Notes under the pieces: model-generated
Databases searched by the model: none
Told to the model about the DNA's origin: nothing
Seen by the model: only the letters and a program-made list of their open reading frames with translations
Shown here: positions 11,662-20,291 of the stretch, one piece after another
How positions within the stretch are numbered: the stretch's first letter is position 1
Layout of the letters: every line of letters begins with the position of its first letter
Translations under genes and position numbers: made by a program
Assembly (NCBI GenBank): GCA_902788035.1
Contig: CADAIL010000004.1
Coordinates: 41,885 to 105,884, forward strand
Direction of reading: 5' to 3'
Source of the DNA: an uncultured Lachnospiraceae bacterium
GTDB taxonomy: Bacteria; Bacillota; Clostridia; Lachnospirales; Lachnospiraceae
Length of the DNA: 64,000 nt

Positions 11662-13605
11662 TTATGCAATTGTCATGAGTTTATCGCCATGGGCTACAGT
11701 TCCCTCAGCCGTAGGCTTGATAGAAACATAGTCCTCGCTGTTAGTAACGATGATTGGTGTGAACAGCTTGTAGCCGGCAGCTTCGATAGCCTTAAGATCC
11801 GCAACAAGGAGCAGGTCACCCTTCTTGACTTCCTGATCCTGCTTGATCTTGTATTCGAACGGAGCGCCGTTCATAGCTACTGTGTCAAGACCTACGTGGA
11901 TAAGGAGCTCAACGCCGTTGTCAGCAACCATGCCGATCGCATGGCGGGAATCCATCAGAGTCGTGATCGCGCCGTCACACGGTGCGTACACGTTGCCGTC
12001 GGTCGGAAGAATTGCGACACCTTCGCCGAGAGCACCGGAAGCAAAAACTTCATCCGGGACTTCCGCGAGAGGAACAACCGTGCCTTCCATCGGGGAGACA
12101 AGATCGAACTGCTCAACAAGCTTCTTGTTCGGCTCAGCTTCCTCTGCGACCGGAACAGCCGGAGCAACGCCTACACCCGCATCTTTGTCATTGTAAAGAA
12201 TAAATGCGAGAACAGCAGCGATGGCAAGAGACGCAACACCGCCGATGGCACCGAAAACGACACCGTGCATGACGCCGAAGCTCTGAGAAGCGTCGCCGCC
12301 TATGAATGTGATAAGGGACATGAAGGACGGAGAGCCGCCCATTGTGTAGCCCTTAACGCCTGTAAGACCGCACCAGAGACCGGAAATACCCGCTGCAACA
12401 ACAGCAGCGTACATCGGCTTCATAAAGCGAAGGTTGATGCCGTACATACCCGGCTCAGTGATACCGGCTACCGCAGCGGAAATACCGCAGGCGAGACCTT
12501 CGGATTTTGTCTCAATATCTTTTGTCTTGGCAGCAACGCCGAAGCAGGCACCGCCCTGCGCGATATTGGAGCAGAACATCGTTACGAGGATAACAACGTC
12601 ATAGCCAAGATTAGCAAGGTTGCTCATGAAGAGCGGCATAAGAGCATAGTGCATACCTGTCATGACGATGAAAGGCATGAGAGCGGAAAGGACTGCTACT
12701 GTCAGCCACGGAACAGCACCGTACATGGCTGCAAATACAGAAGCAAGACCTGTACCGATGACACCGCCGAGAGGTCCAAGGACGCAGACAACGATCGGTG
12801 TGCAGATCAGGCAGAAGAGCATCGGTTTAAGGAAGGACTTGACAAGGTTCGGGGAGACTCTGTCGGCAAAGTCCTCGACCGCCACCATGACCGGAGCCAT
12901 CAGAGCCATCGGAAGCATGGAGGATGTGTAGGTCGTGCAGATGACCGGAATGAATCCGAAGAGATACACACAGTTCTGTCCGAGGAATGTGCCGTACTTG
13001 ATCCCTTCTGTCGCGCCGGCCGCACTCATCATAGTGACGAAATCCGGATAAATAAGGGCTGCGCCGATGACCATGAAGAGCGGTACGCTGTGGTTGGTCT
13101 TCTTCGCAATACTCCATCCGAGAAGGATCGGGAGGAAATAGAAGAACGAATCGGCCATTCCGTAGAGGATTATATAGGTCGTCTGGCTCGCGTCCATGAC
13201 ACCCATAGCTGTGAGAAGAGTCAGAAGGACCTTGACCATACCAGTTCCAAGCATACCCGGCAGAAGCGGGGTCATAATGCCTGCTACGAATCCGAAGATT
13301 CTCTGAATGAATGGGCCTTCGGCCTTGGCAGGAGCTGCGGCGGCGTCGCCCTTGATGCCTGCCACTTTCTTGAATACCGGGAAGAGGCTGCCCACCTCAT
13401 TTCCGATGACGACCTGATACTGGCCGCCCTGTTTAATGACCGACTTGACGCCCTTAATTGCTTTGACCGCCTCGTCGTCTGCCTTACTCTCGTCATTGAG
13501 AATAAGACGAAGTCTTGTCATGCAGTGCTCGGCACTTGCAATGTTGCCAGATCCGCCGACTTTGTCGAGAATCTGTTTCGACACGGATTCATAATCCATT
13601 GCCAT
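11662..13605 (-). CDS. bglP: beta-glucoside PTS transporter, EIIBCA
   Basis: Membrane permease that imports and phosphorylates beta-glucosides using PEP via HPr. The 647 residues hold three fused units: EIIB at about 1-85 with the phospho-cysteine Cys28 (SAEHCMTRLRLIL), the multi-spanning EIIC at about 100-470 (for example GTGMVKVLLTLL, GITEPGMYGINLRF), and EIIA at about 500-647 with the phospho-histidine in LLIHVGLDTVAMNG. The domain order is that of BglP/BglF. The ATG at 13605 follows AAAGGAGGGA. It lies between the antiterminator and the glucosidases. The cytosolic EIIB part normally also phosphorylates the BglG-type regulator to hold it inactive when substrate is absent. Confidence 0.95.
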   Translation of the reverse strand: MAMDYESVSKQILDKVGGSGNIASAEHCMTRLRLILNDESKADDEAVKAIKGVKSVIKQGGQYQVVIGNEVGSLFPVFKKVAGIKGDAAAAPAKAEGPFIQRIFGFVAGIMTPLLPGMLGTGMVKVLLTLLTAMGVMDASQTTYIILYGMADSFFYFLPILLGWSIAKKTNHSVPLFMVIGAALIYPDFVTMMSAAGATEGIKYGTFLGQNCVYLFGFIPVICTTYTSSMLPMALMAPVMVAVEDFADRVSPNLVKSFLKPMLFCLICTPIVVCVLGPLGGVIGTGLASVFAAMYGAVPWLTVAVLSALMPFIVMTGMHYALMPLFMSNLANLGYDVVILVTMFCSNIAQGGACFGVAAKTKDIETKSEGLACGISAAVAGITEPGMYGINLRFMKPMYAAVVAAGISGLWCGLTGVKGYTMGGSPSFMSLITFIGGDASQSFGVMHGVVFGAIGGVASLAIAAVLAFILYNDKDAGVGVAPAVPVAEEAEPNKKLVEQFDLVSPMEGTVVPLAEVPDEVFASGALGEGVAILPTDGNVYAPCDGAITTLMDSRHAIGMVADNGVELLIHVGLDTVAMNGAPFEYKIKQDQEVKKGDLLLVADLKAIEAAGYKLFTPIIVTNSEDYVSIKPTAEGTVAHGDKLMTIA

Positions 13606-13633
13606 AAGTCATCCCTCCTTTTAGAATAAATTT

Positions 13634-13652
13634 CAGTTCCTTAACGGAACTG
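13634..13652 (-). other. hairpin between licT and bglP
   Basis: CAGTTCC and GGAACTG pair around a five-base loop just before the bglP ribosome-binding site. A second hairpin, GAACGCC/GGCGTTC, lies at 13703-13720. Neither has a T-run nor RAT motifs, so a second antitermination site is not evident before the transporter gene. Confidence 0.5.
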
Positions 13653-13745
13653 TTGGGTCCTTTGTAACGTTCGCATGCTGCGCAAAATGCTGTAAATGAT
13701 CAGGAACGCCTCGGCGTTCTCATCACAGGAATTCCGTTTCCCCGA

Positions 13746-14603
13746 TCAGTTTGTTTTCCTTCGAACAGCCTTTCTGGTCACCCTCTCAAGATGCATCATG
13801 AGATACAGCTGTTCATCACGGTTCACATCGTAGTGATGTTCTATAAGAATATAGTCGGAAATGCGCTCCACGCATTTGTAAACGCGAGGATAGTGACCCT
13901 TCACCTCCTCGAACAGCGATTGATCTTCCGATTCCTCGTTCAGTTCACGATCAATCACACGGTTCACGAAAAATTTCAGGTGGGTGAGAAATCTCTGGTA
14001 ATTCCAGTCCTCCTCGTTGAGTTCTATCTGGAAAGATTTCTCAACAATTTCGATGATCCTGCCTACGATCTCCGTCATAAGTCCGGGATCAACACCTTCC
14101 TGCTGACCGAGCTCATCGATCACAAAATGATAGGCAAGATACGCCGCCTCATCCTCTTTCATCTCGATACCGTAACTCTCTTTAATGAGAGTCAGCGCAT
14201 ACATACCGACACGGAACTCCTTCGGATACACGCGCTTCACGTCCCAGAGCATGGGATTGTCCAGAGCAATGCCCTGCTGATATCGCTCGACCGCTCCAGC
14301 CATATGATCGCACAGAGGCAGAATGACCTTATCCGTGATCTTGAGCTTGCGCCTTGTCCTCGCATATTCGACGACTTTCCCCGCCATATCCCAGTACTCT
14401 TCCGGAATCTCGGAGAACAACTGTTGAAAATGCCTGCTCTCCTCCTCATTGGCAGGCAAAAAACTTCTCTCTATTTTATCCATTTCGACCGGGTCTCCTT
14501 TTTTCTTTTGGAACCCGATGCCCTTGCCTTTATATATACACTCCCTGCCGTTATCGTCAGAGGCAAGGACCATATTATTATTGAGTGACTTAATTACCTT
14601 CAA
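13746..14603 (-). CDS. licT: BglG/LicT-family transcriptional antiterminator
   Basis: RNA-binding antiterminator that, when beta-glucosides are present, binds a RAT site in the leader and keeps the terminator from forming. The 285 residues show the co-antiterminator (CAT) domain at about 1-60 (KVIKSLNNNMVLASDDNG and GKGIGFQKKKGD), then two PRD domains with regulatory histidines, PRD1 about 70-170 (ILPLCDHMAGAVERY) and PRD2 about 180-285 (FLTHLKFFVNRVI; LIEHHYDVN). I assign a TTG start at 14603: AGGAG lies seven bases upstream and the CAT domain begins exactly there, whereas the ATG at 14636 adds eleven unrelated residues. A RAT-like site lies 215 bases upstream, indicating autoregulation. Confidence 0.93.
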   Translation of the reverse strand: MKVIKSLNNNMVLASDDNGRECIYKGKGIGFQKKKGDPVEMDKIERSFLPANEEESRHFQQLFSEIPEEYWDMAGKVVEYARTRRKLKITDKVILPLCDHMAGAVERYQQGIALDNPMLWDVKRVYPKEFRVGMYALTLIKESYGIEMKEDEAAYLAYHFVIDELGQQEGVDPGLMTEIVGRIIEIVEKSFQIELNEEDWNYQRFLTHLKFFVNRVIDRELNEESEDQSLFEEVKGHYPRVYKCVERISDYILIEHHYDVNRDEQLYLMMHLERVTRKAVRRKTN

Positions 14604-14761
14604 AGCAGGACTCCTAGAAGTTGAAAATCGGCACACGGCTGCGGCTTTGCCTGCCGCAGTTCATGTACCGCTGCATAGCCATCTGCACATTCAGGCCGGC
14701 GGGAACCGCAGCCAGCGGATTCCCCGCCGGAGGACCGATGCACATGATGTGAATAAAGCAC

Positions 14762-14836
14762 AAAAAAACAGGCATATCCGCACACTTATACACCCAGCCC
14801 TACTGAATGCTAAAATAGTGAGCCTTGCCTGCCTGT
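14762..14836 (-). terminator. leader terminator controlled by antitermination
   Basis: On the minus strand ACAGGCA (14830-14836) can pair with TGCCTGT (14768-14774), followed by T7. The 5' arm lies inside the RAT-like site, so binding of the antiterminator would block it. The loop is long, about 55 bases. Confidence 0.7.
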
Positions 14837-14852
14837 CCAGTCACAAATCACT
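14817..14852 (-). promoter_or_regulatory. RAT-like antiterminator binding site
   Basis: Minus-strand sequence holding TTGTGACTG and GCAGGCAAGG, spaced as in the known LicT/BglG RAT consensus (TTGT.ACTG then GCAGGCAA), with flanking AGTGA/TCACT able to close the stem. It overlaps the leader terminator, as is established for bgl and lic operons. Confidence 0.78.
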
Positions 14853-14865
14853 TACTTCTAAAAAT

Positions 14866-14894
14866 ATATTAACAAATAATAAAATATCCTGCAA
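14866..14894 (-). promoter_or_regulatory. promoter of the licT-bglP-bgl operon
   Basis: TTGCAG (14889-14894), 17-base spacer and TAATAT (14866-14871) on the minus strand, placing the start of transcription a few bases before the RAT-like site. The 394-base gap between licT and typA otherwise holds two GC-rich hairpins (14695-14733 and 14638-14658). Confidence 0.65.
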
Positions 14895-14926
14895 CTATTT
14901 TTCGTCATAATGCCACATTTCATGTT

Positions 14927-14940
14927 TGGAAGCGTAACAA
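14927..14940. promoter_or_regulatory. possible cre (CcpA) site
   Basis: TGGAAGCGTAACAA matches the cre consensus TGNAARCGNWWNCA at all positions but the thirteenth. It lies about 35 bases upstream of the operon -35 box, a plausible but not typical place for carbon catabolite repression. Confidence 0.3.
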
Positions 14941-14997
14941 AAACGCCGCCCCCCTGCCTTACTCGGCCGGTGGGCGGCATATCGGATTTCGTCTGCC

Positions 14998-16830
14998 TTA
15001 TTTATTATTATTTGCTCTCTTGCGAAGCCTTGAATCCAGAATGCGCTTTCTGATGCGCAGCGATTTCGGCGTGACCTCAAGGAGCTCATCGGAATCGATG
15101 TAATCAAGTGCCTGCTCAAGTGAGAGGATCCTGGGCGGCGTGAGCGTCAGAGCTTCATCCGCGTTAGAGGATCTGGTATTGGTCAGATGCTTTGTCTTGC
15201 ACACATTGATCTCGATCTCCTCAGGTTTTGCGCTCTCACCGACGACCATGCCGGCGTACACTCTCGTACCGGGAGAGATAAAGAGAGCCCCCCGCTCCTG
15301 AGCGGCAAACAGACCGTAGGCAACAGCATCGCCATCTTCAAAAGCGATCAGCGATCCGTTCTTCCTGAACGTAATATCGCCCTTGTACGGCGCATAGCAC
15401 TCAAAAATCGAGTTCAGGACCGCTGTTCCTTTTGTCGCCGTGAGCAGATTTCCGTGAATACCGATGAGGCCCCTTGCGGGAATCATGAACTCGAGACGGG
15501 TCGTTCCGTCCGAGAGCGTCTCCATGCTCTGCAGTTCACCCTTACGCTCGGACAGCATGCTGATGACCGTTCCCGAATAATCGCCGGCGACATCAACGGT
15601 GGCCGCCTCGATGGGCTCGAGCAGATGACCGGCCTCATCCTTCTTATAGATGACTTCCGCCTTGGAGACCGCGAACTCATATCCCTCGCGGCGCATGGTC
15701 TCGATCAGAACAGAAAGATGCAGCTCGCCTCGCCCGCTTACCTTGAAAGTGTCCGTATTCTCGGTATCTTCAACGCGCAGTGATACATCGGTGTTGAGTT
15801 CCCGTAACAGTCTCTCGCGAATCTGTCTGGATGTGCAGTAGGTGCCTTCAAGTCCGGCCAGCGGGCTGTCATTGACTATAAAATTCATGGAGATCGTGGG
15901 CTCAGTGATCTTCTGGAACGGAATCGGGTCCTCCTGTCCCGCAACGCAGAGGGTGTCGCCGATCATCAGATCAGAAATACCCGAGATGGCTACTATAGAG
16001 CCGACCGTTGATTCCTGAACGTCAACCTTCTTCAGTCCATCGAACTCATAGAGCTTTGTGATGCGGGTCTTCTCGTGAACACTCGGATCATGGTAATTCA
16101 CACGGACAATGTCCTGTCCGACGCGGATAGAACCGTTATCCACCTTGCCGATGCCGATTCTTCCCACATACTCATTGTAGTCGATTGTCGAGATCAGTAT
16201 TTGAGTGCCCTTCTCCGGGTCGCCTTCCGGGGCAGGAATATAATCAATAATCGTCTCAAAAAGAGGCTTCAGATCAGTTCCATCCACATTCGGATCCGCG
16301 GAACACGTGCCCTCTCTCGCTGAGGCATACAGGAACGGGCACTCAAGCTGCTCGTCTGAGGCATCCAGGTCCATGAGAAGTTCCAGCACCTCATCCACGA
16401 CTTCCTCCGGTCTTGCCTCAGGCCGGTCGATCTTATTGATGCATACGATGACCGGAAGGTCCAGGGCAAGAGCCTTCTTCAGCACAAATTTTGTCTGGGG
16501 CATTGTTCCTTCAAATGCGTCCACAAGCAGTATGACGCCGTTCACCATCTTGAGGACACGCTCCACCTCACCGCCAAAATCAGCATGGCCGGGTGTGTCA
16601 ACGATATTGATCTTGACGCCGTCATATTCAATCGCAGTATTCTTGGAGAGGATCGTGATGCCTCTCTCCCGCTCTATGTCGCCGGAGTCCATAACTCTTT
16701 CCCGAACTTCCTGGTTATCCCTGAACACTCCGCTCTGGCGAAGCATGCCGTCGACGAGCGTAGTCTTACCGTGGTCAACATGGGCGATAATAGCAATGTT
16801 TCTTATGTCTTCTCTTCTGATATTACTCAT
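14998..16830 (-). CDS. typA: translational GTPase TypA/BipA
   Basis: Ribosome-associated GTPase that helps 50S assembly and growth under stress or cold. The 610 residues show G1 AHVDHGKTTL, G2 region RGITILSKNTAI, G3 DTPGHADFGG, G4 NKIDRPEA and G5 SAREG-like (YASAREGTC), followed by the EF-G-like domains II, III and V and the TypA-specific C-terminal domain (RSSNADEALTLTPPR; LEQALDYIDSDELLEVTP). I start at 16830, since GGAG lies six bases before that ATG and the earlier ATG at 16842 overlaps the ribosome-binding site. It has its own promoter and is a single-gene unit. Confidence 0.97.
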   Translation of the reverse strand: MSNIRREDIRNIAIIAHVDHGKTTLVDGMLRQSGVFRDNQEVRERVMDSGDIERERGITILSKNTAIEYDGVKINIVDTPGHADFGGEVERVLKMVNGVILLVDAFEGTMPQTKFVLKKALALDLPVIVCINKIDRPEARPEEVVDEVLELLMDLDASDEQLECPFLYASAREGTCSADPNVDGTDLKPLFETIIDYIPAPEGDPEKGTQILISTIDYNEYVGRIGIGKVDNGSIRVGQDIVRVNYHDPSVHEKTRITKLYEFDGLKKVDVQESTVGSIVAISGISDLMIGDTLCVAGQEDPIPFQKITEPTISMNFIVNDSPLAGLEGTYCTSRQIRERLLRELNTDVSLRVEDTENTDTFKVSGRGELHLSVLIETMRREGYEFAVSKAEVIYKKDEAGHLLEPIEAATVDVAGDYSGTVISMLSERKGELQSMETLSDGTTRLEFMIPARGLIGIHGNLLTATKGTAVLNSIFECYAPYKGDITFRKNGSLIAFEDGDAVAYGLFAAQERGALFISPGTRVYAGMVVGESAKPEEIEINVCKTKHLTNTRSSNADEALTLTPPRILSLEQALDYIDSDELLEVTPKSLRIRKRILDSRLRKRANNNK

Positions 16831-16876
16831 ATAGGACTCCATTTTTCACATTTTTGATACACTAGCACAGTTAAAA

Positions 16877-16905
16877 AATATAGCACGAATTATTTCTGCT
16901 GTAAA
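16877..16905 (-). promoter_or_regulatory. promoter for typA
   Basis: TTTACA (16900-16905), 17-base spacer, TATATT (16877-16882) on the minus strand. Confidence 0.72.
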
Positions 16906-16907
16906 AC

Positions 16908-16938
16908 CAAAAAGAAACGCGGGTATCCCGCGTTTCTT
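16908..16938 (-). terminator. terminator after the polysaccharide deacetylase gene
   Basis: AAGAAACGCGGG and CCCGCGTTTCTT pair around a three-base loop, with a minus-strand T-run. Strong and nearly symmetrical. Confidence 0.9.
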
Positions 16939-16972
16939 GGTTACTTTTACTATACAGGCAGCCAAATCAAGC

Positions 16973-18046
16973 TCAGTCCTCGGAATACAGCTCGCGAATT
17001 CTCTCATCCGGAGAATTCTTCGGATAAAAATCATAGTATTCCTTGTGGGGCTCGAGCGTGTAGCCGTATTGAGCCGCCAACTCGGAAATAGTGACCATCT
17101 TATAGCCCATCTCCTGAAGCGCAGGCACTACCAGCTCAGTTGCGTCGGCAGTTGCCTCAAAAAGATCGTGCATCAGAATAACAGAGCCGTCCTGGACTCC
17201 CTCGACAGACGCCTTGAGCGTTGCCTGCGGATCCTTTGTCTGCCAGTCAAGTGTATCGACATCCCACTGGATCATCGGCTTATCCACATTTTCATAGACA
17301 GTATCATTGACACCGCCGCCGGTCGGGCGCATGATTTCAGGGGTAAAGCCGATCAGGTCATTGAGCAGCTTGTCATTCTTGCTCATTGTCGAAATAATCT
17401 CGTCAGCTGTAATGAGAGACAGTATCTCATGTTCATATGTATGAGATCCGATCTCCATGCCGAGCGCATATTCACGCTTCAGCTCATCCCGATAATAATC
17501 CGCCTGAATACCTACGACAAAGAACGTTGCCTTGGCATTGTACTTTTCAAGAACATCCAGAATTCTTCCGGTATTCTGAGACGGACCGTCATCGTATGTC
17601 AGGGCTACAAGCTTCTGTTTTGCAGTCGGATCAAGGATACCGCTCGGATCAAAGAAAGCGTCCGAATTATCACCGGTGTTCACCCAGCCGGTCGCAAGAT
17701 AACCGTCATCCATAAAATAATATCTCTGACCTTCGATTGTCTTCCAGCCGCTCACATACTGTGTGTCATCCGGATTTTTGTACCACCATCCGTTGTCATC
17801 GACATTCCAGCCGTCCTGCCCGGTCGCAGAATCGGATATTGTCTGCCTGATAGCCGTATCCCCTGAAACATATTCGACCTCAGTGGATTCTTCCTCCTCA
17901 GGCTTAAAATGCGGTACTATAACGAAAGTGATCAGACATATAAGAGCGATCACAGCCGCTGCCGCTCCCGCGATGCGCACAGTGCGCAAGATTAATTTTT
18001 GTCTCTTGCGCTTCTTGCGCTTTTCCATCAGCTGTCTTCTGGTCAT
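16973..18046 (-). CDS. membrane-anchored polysaccharide deacetylase with cell-wall repeat
   Basis: Predicted carbohydrate esterase 4 (NodB) enzyme acting outside the membrane, probably on peptidoglycan or another N-acetylated glycan. Of 357 residues, 1-20 are very basic and cytosolic, about 22-47 form a membrane anchor (VRIAGAAAAVIALICLITFV), about 80-125 contain aromatic-glycine repeats of the cell-wall/choline-binding type (DDNGWWYKNPDD, GWKTIEGQRYYFMDDG), and about 145-340 are the NodB fold. Key motifs: LVALTYDDGPS (catalytic and metal Asp pair) and SHTYEHE (two metal His, as H-x3-H). The combination of wall-binding repeat and deacetylase fits a surface enzyme. It is a single-gene unit ended by a strong terminator. 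Confidence 0.9.
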   Translation of the reverse strand: MTRRQLMEKRKKRKRQKLILRTVRIAGAAAAVIALICLITFVIVPHFKPEEEESTEVEYVSGDTAIRQTISDSATGQDGWNVDDNGWWYKNPDDTQYVSGWKTIEGQRYYFMDDGYLATGWVNTGDNSDAFFDPSGILDPTAKQKLVALTYDDGPSQNTGRILDVLEKYNAKATFFVVGIQADYYRDELKREYALGMEIGSHTYEHEILSLITADEIISTMSKNDKLLNDLIGFTPEIMRPTGGGVNDTVYENVDKPMIQWDVDTLDWQTKDPQATLKASVEGVQDGSVILMHDLFEATADATELVVPALQEMGYKMVTISELAAQYGYTLEPHKEYYDFYPKNSPDERIRELYSED

Positions 18047-18226
18047 ATTGTCACCCCTAAATCAACCAAATATCGTATGGCATATCCGACCGGCTGCACA
18101 TTATACACCCGGTCAATGCCTTATGTAAACTATTCTGCCAAAAGTCCAAACATATGATACCCTCATTTTTCAAATTAAGCAAGAGTTATGACCCTAAAAG
18201 TGTGTTTATAAGCATAAAATAACATC

Positions 18227-18281
18227 AGCTCAGACAGGCTGCCCCAGCATTACGCTTCCGGCAGCAGCCAGTCTGAACTGT
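18227..18281. repeat. short derivative of the palindromic repeat family
   Basis: Ends AGCTCAGACAGGCTGC (18227-18242) and GCAGCCAGTCTGAACTGT (18264-18281) match the terminal repeats of the 197-base element, but the centre is missing. It lies in the 319-base gap between the deacetylase and NlpC genes, next to a small hairpin at 18291-18314. Confidence 0.7.
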
Positions 18282-18317
18282 TACAATCGGATGGGCTGGC
18301 TAAAGCTGCCCATCACA

Positions 18318-18347
18318 CAAAAAGGACCTGCACAGATGTGCAGGTCC
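18318..18347 (-). terminator. terminator after the NlpC/P60 gene
   Basis: GGACCTGCAC and GTGCAGGTCC (18324-18347) with minus-strand T5, directly after the stop codon at 18366. Confidence 0.92.
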
Positions 18348-18365
18348 CGGTAAATCGATATTTAA

Positions 18366-19943
18366 TTATGTGAATCTTCTGATGGCGACAATAGACTTGC
18401 ATGTAGCGCTGCGGTCATGGGTGATGCCCCACTGACTTCCCTTGGCTTCAACGATACCGCCTTCACCGTCATAGATTGCAACATGACCGGAGTAAACGAT
18501 GACATCGCCGGCCTGTGCGGCAGAAAGGCTGCTTACGCTTCTTCCTACATACGCCCATTCTCCCGATGTCAGGTAGTCACCGCCGTATACGCCGCAGTTC
18601 CTGAGGACATTGAATACGAAATGCGAGCAGTCACATCCGTTTGTCAGGGAATTGCCTCCCCATACATACGGACAACCGACAAACTGATCAGCATAATCAA
18701 CAATGCCATATCCTGAGGAGCTTCCGGAGCTGTAGGATTCCTCTTCTTCTTCCTCTGCCTGGCGGCGAGCCTCTTCTTCAGCTTCGCGGCGGGCTTCTTC
18801 CTCAGCCGCGCGGCGAGCCTCTTCCTGAGCCTGACGTTCAGCTTCCTCTGCCTGACGGGCTGCCTCTTCAGCTGCTGCCTGGCGGGCTGCTTCCTGGCGG
18901 GCTGCTTCTTCGGCTGCTGCCTTGCGGGCTGCCGCCTCTGCTGCCTGACGCTCAGCTTCCTCTGCCTGACGCTCTGCTCTATCGGCTGCTTCCTCTGCTG
19001 CGGCATTGTTGCCGGAGCCGGATGCGCGCTGTGCTGCTTCCTGAGAAGCTTTTCTTGCCTCTGCAGCAAGCCTTGCCGCTTCAGCTTCCTCAGCTTCCTG
19101 TGCTGCTTCTGCCGCTGCCTGTGCTGCTGCTTCTGCTCTTGCAGCTGCCTCGGCTGCTGCAGCTGCTGCCGCGCGTTTCTCTTCCTTGATCTCGCTGAGT
19201 CTTGCTTCCTGTCTGCTGATCAGGCTGCTGATCTCATCGGCCTGTTCACGGGCTTCCGCGATCTGCGCTTCATAGTCTGCATCGGTAGCCTTTTTGACCT
19301 CAAGCTGTCTGTTGAGCTCTGCGTTCTGATTCTCAAGAGATGCTTTCTGATTCTCAAGAAGAGTTTTCTTCTCCTCGAGGGAAGCTTTCTTGTCCTCAAG
19401 TCCGGCCTTGAGCTCTTCGATCTCATCGACAGTATCAATATATTCCTGAAGCGCTGAGCGGTCTGCGGCATGCAGTTCGCTTGCGTATTCAGCTTTATTT
19501 GCAAAAGAAGTAATGTCATCCGAATCAAGCATTACAGCGACCCAGCCGACGTTTCCGCCGTTCTCGTAGATGTACTGGATGCGCTTCATCATGTCATCGT
19601 GCTGTTTGTCACGCTTCTGTTCGGACTCTTCCAGTTCGACTTCAGTCTCAGCGATTTCAGTTGTCGTCTCATCGATCTTTGTCGATGTTGTATCGATGTC
19701 TTTCTGAGCCTGGTCGATCTGTACCATGAGATCAACAATGTCAGCATTCAGTTCACTGATCTGTGCCTGAATTTCCTGACGCTTTGCCGCAAGGTCGTTC
19801 AAGGCTGCCTGTGTGTCGTCGAGTTCCTCTTCTGCCTGTGCTCTCTGCTCGCGAAGATCATCTTCCTCGTCAGCCAGAGCAGGCGTCACTGTTGAAACAG
19901 TAAACATTGCCGCAAGCAGAACACTGAGTAATCTTTTCTTCAT
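18366..19943 (-). CDS. secreted NlpC/P60 peptidoglycan hydrolase with coiled coil
   Basis: Predicted exported cysteine peptidase that cuts stem peptides of peptidoglycan, similar in plan to PcsB/CwlO-type hydrolases that work with FtsEX at division or elongation. Signal peptide residues 1-24 (LLSVLLAAMFTVS...ALADEE). Residues about 28-245 form a long coiled coil (LNDLAAKRQEIQAQISELNA). About 250-395 are an Ala/Glu/Arg-rich stretch likely to be a single charged helix. NlpC/P60 lies at about 405-525 with Cys in GCDCSHFV and His in YSGHVAIYD; the usual Gly after Ser is His here. GAGGTGAAT precedes the ATG. Single-gene unit with promoter at 20012-20040. The FtsEX partner is not in the window. Confidence 0.93.
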   Translation of the reverse strand: MKKRLLSVLLAAMFTVSTVTPALADEEDDLREQRAQAEEELDDTQAALNDLAAKRQEIQAQISELNADIVDLMVQIDQAQKDIDTTSTKIDETTTEIAETEVELEESEQKRDKQHDDMMKRIQYIYENGGNVGWVAVMLDSDDITSFANKAEYASELHAADRSALQEYIDTVDEIEELKAGLEDKKASLEEKKTLLENQKASLENQNAELNRQLEVKKATDADYEAQIAEAREQADEISSLISRQEARLSEIKEEKRAAAAAAAEAAARAEAAAQAAAEAAQEAEEAEAARLAAEARKASQEAAQRASGSGNNAAAEEAADRAERQAEEAERQAAEAAARKAAAEEAARQEAARQAAAEEAARQAEEAERQAQEEARRAAEEEARREAEEEARRQAEEEEEESYSSGSSSGYGIVDYADQFVGCPYVWGGNSLTNGCDCSHFVFNVLRNCGVYGGDYLTSGEWAYVGRSVSSLSAAQAGDVIVYSGHVAIYDGEGGIVEAKGSQWGITHDRSATCKSIVAIRRFT

Positions 19944-20011
19944 ACATTCACCTCAAAAATCTTTGGTCAAATTTGTAATTATTTTTTAACAAACTCTTTC
20001 CTACGCCAGTT

Positions 20012-20040
20012 ACTATACCATAGAGCATTTCAAAAATCAA
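20012..20040 (-). promoter_or_regulatory. promoter for the NlpC/P60 gene
   Basis: TTGATT (20035-20040), 17-base spacer, TATAGT (20012-20017) on the minus strand. The rest of the 348-base gap up to rpiB shows only the rpiB terminator and AT-rich sequence. Confidence 0.7.
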
Positions 20041-20207
20041 GTTTGCCTGTCCGATTTATTACAGATTTGTTAAATTTTGACTCTAGCCGGCGTAAAAATT
20101 AATGTTTTTGGCTATTTTTGCCCATTTTCGAAAGATTGTATTAAAAAAAGCACAATCCTGAGCGGCATTATAACGACTTAATCAGTTCAGGCACCTTGTC
20201 CTGACGT

Positions 20208-20238
20208 AAAAAACTCGAGGACGACGAGCGTCCTCGAG
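20208..20238 (-). terminator. terminator after rpiB
   Basis: CTCGAGGACG and CGTCCTCGAG (20214-20238) with a five-base loop, followed on the minus strand by T6. Confidence 0.92.
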
Positions 20239-20291
20239 ATAATTGCAGCGCATCACGCCCGCGCTATGGGCTTCACAAGTGAGCTGTTAAC

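Noticed and set aside
11689..13629. A 646-residue open frame opposite the PTS gene
   Set aside because: It is a long antisense shadow caused by codon bias in bglP; composition is unlike a real protein and it lacks a ribosome-binding site.
13606..13745. Second RAT site before bglP
   Set aside because: The hairpins there lack the TTGT.ACTG and GCAGGCAA elements and have no T-run.
14600..14785. A 61-residue reading frame upstream of licT
   Set aside because: It lies over the structured leader, has no ribosome-binding site and reads through palindromes; the RAT-terminator explanation fits better.
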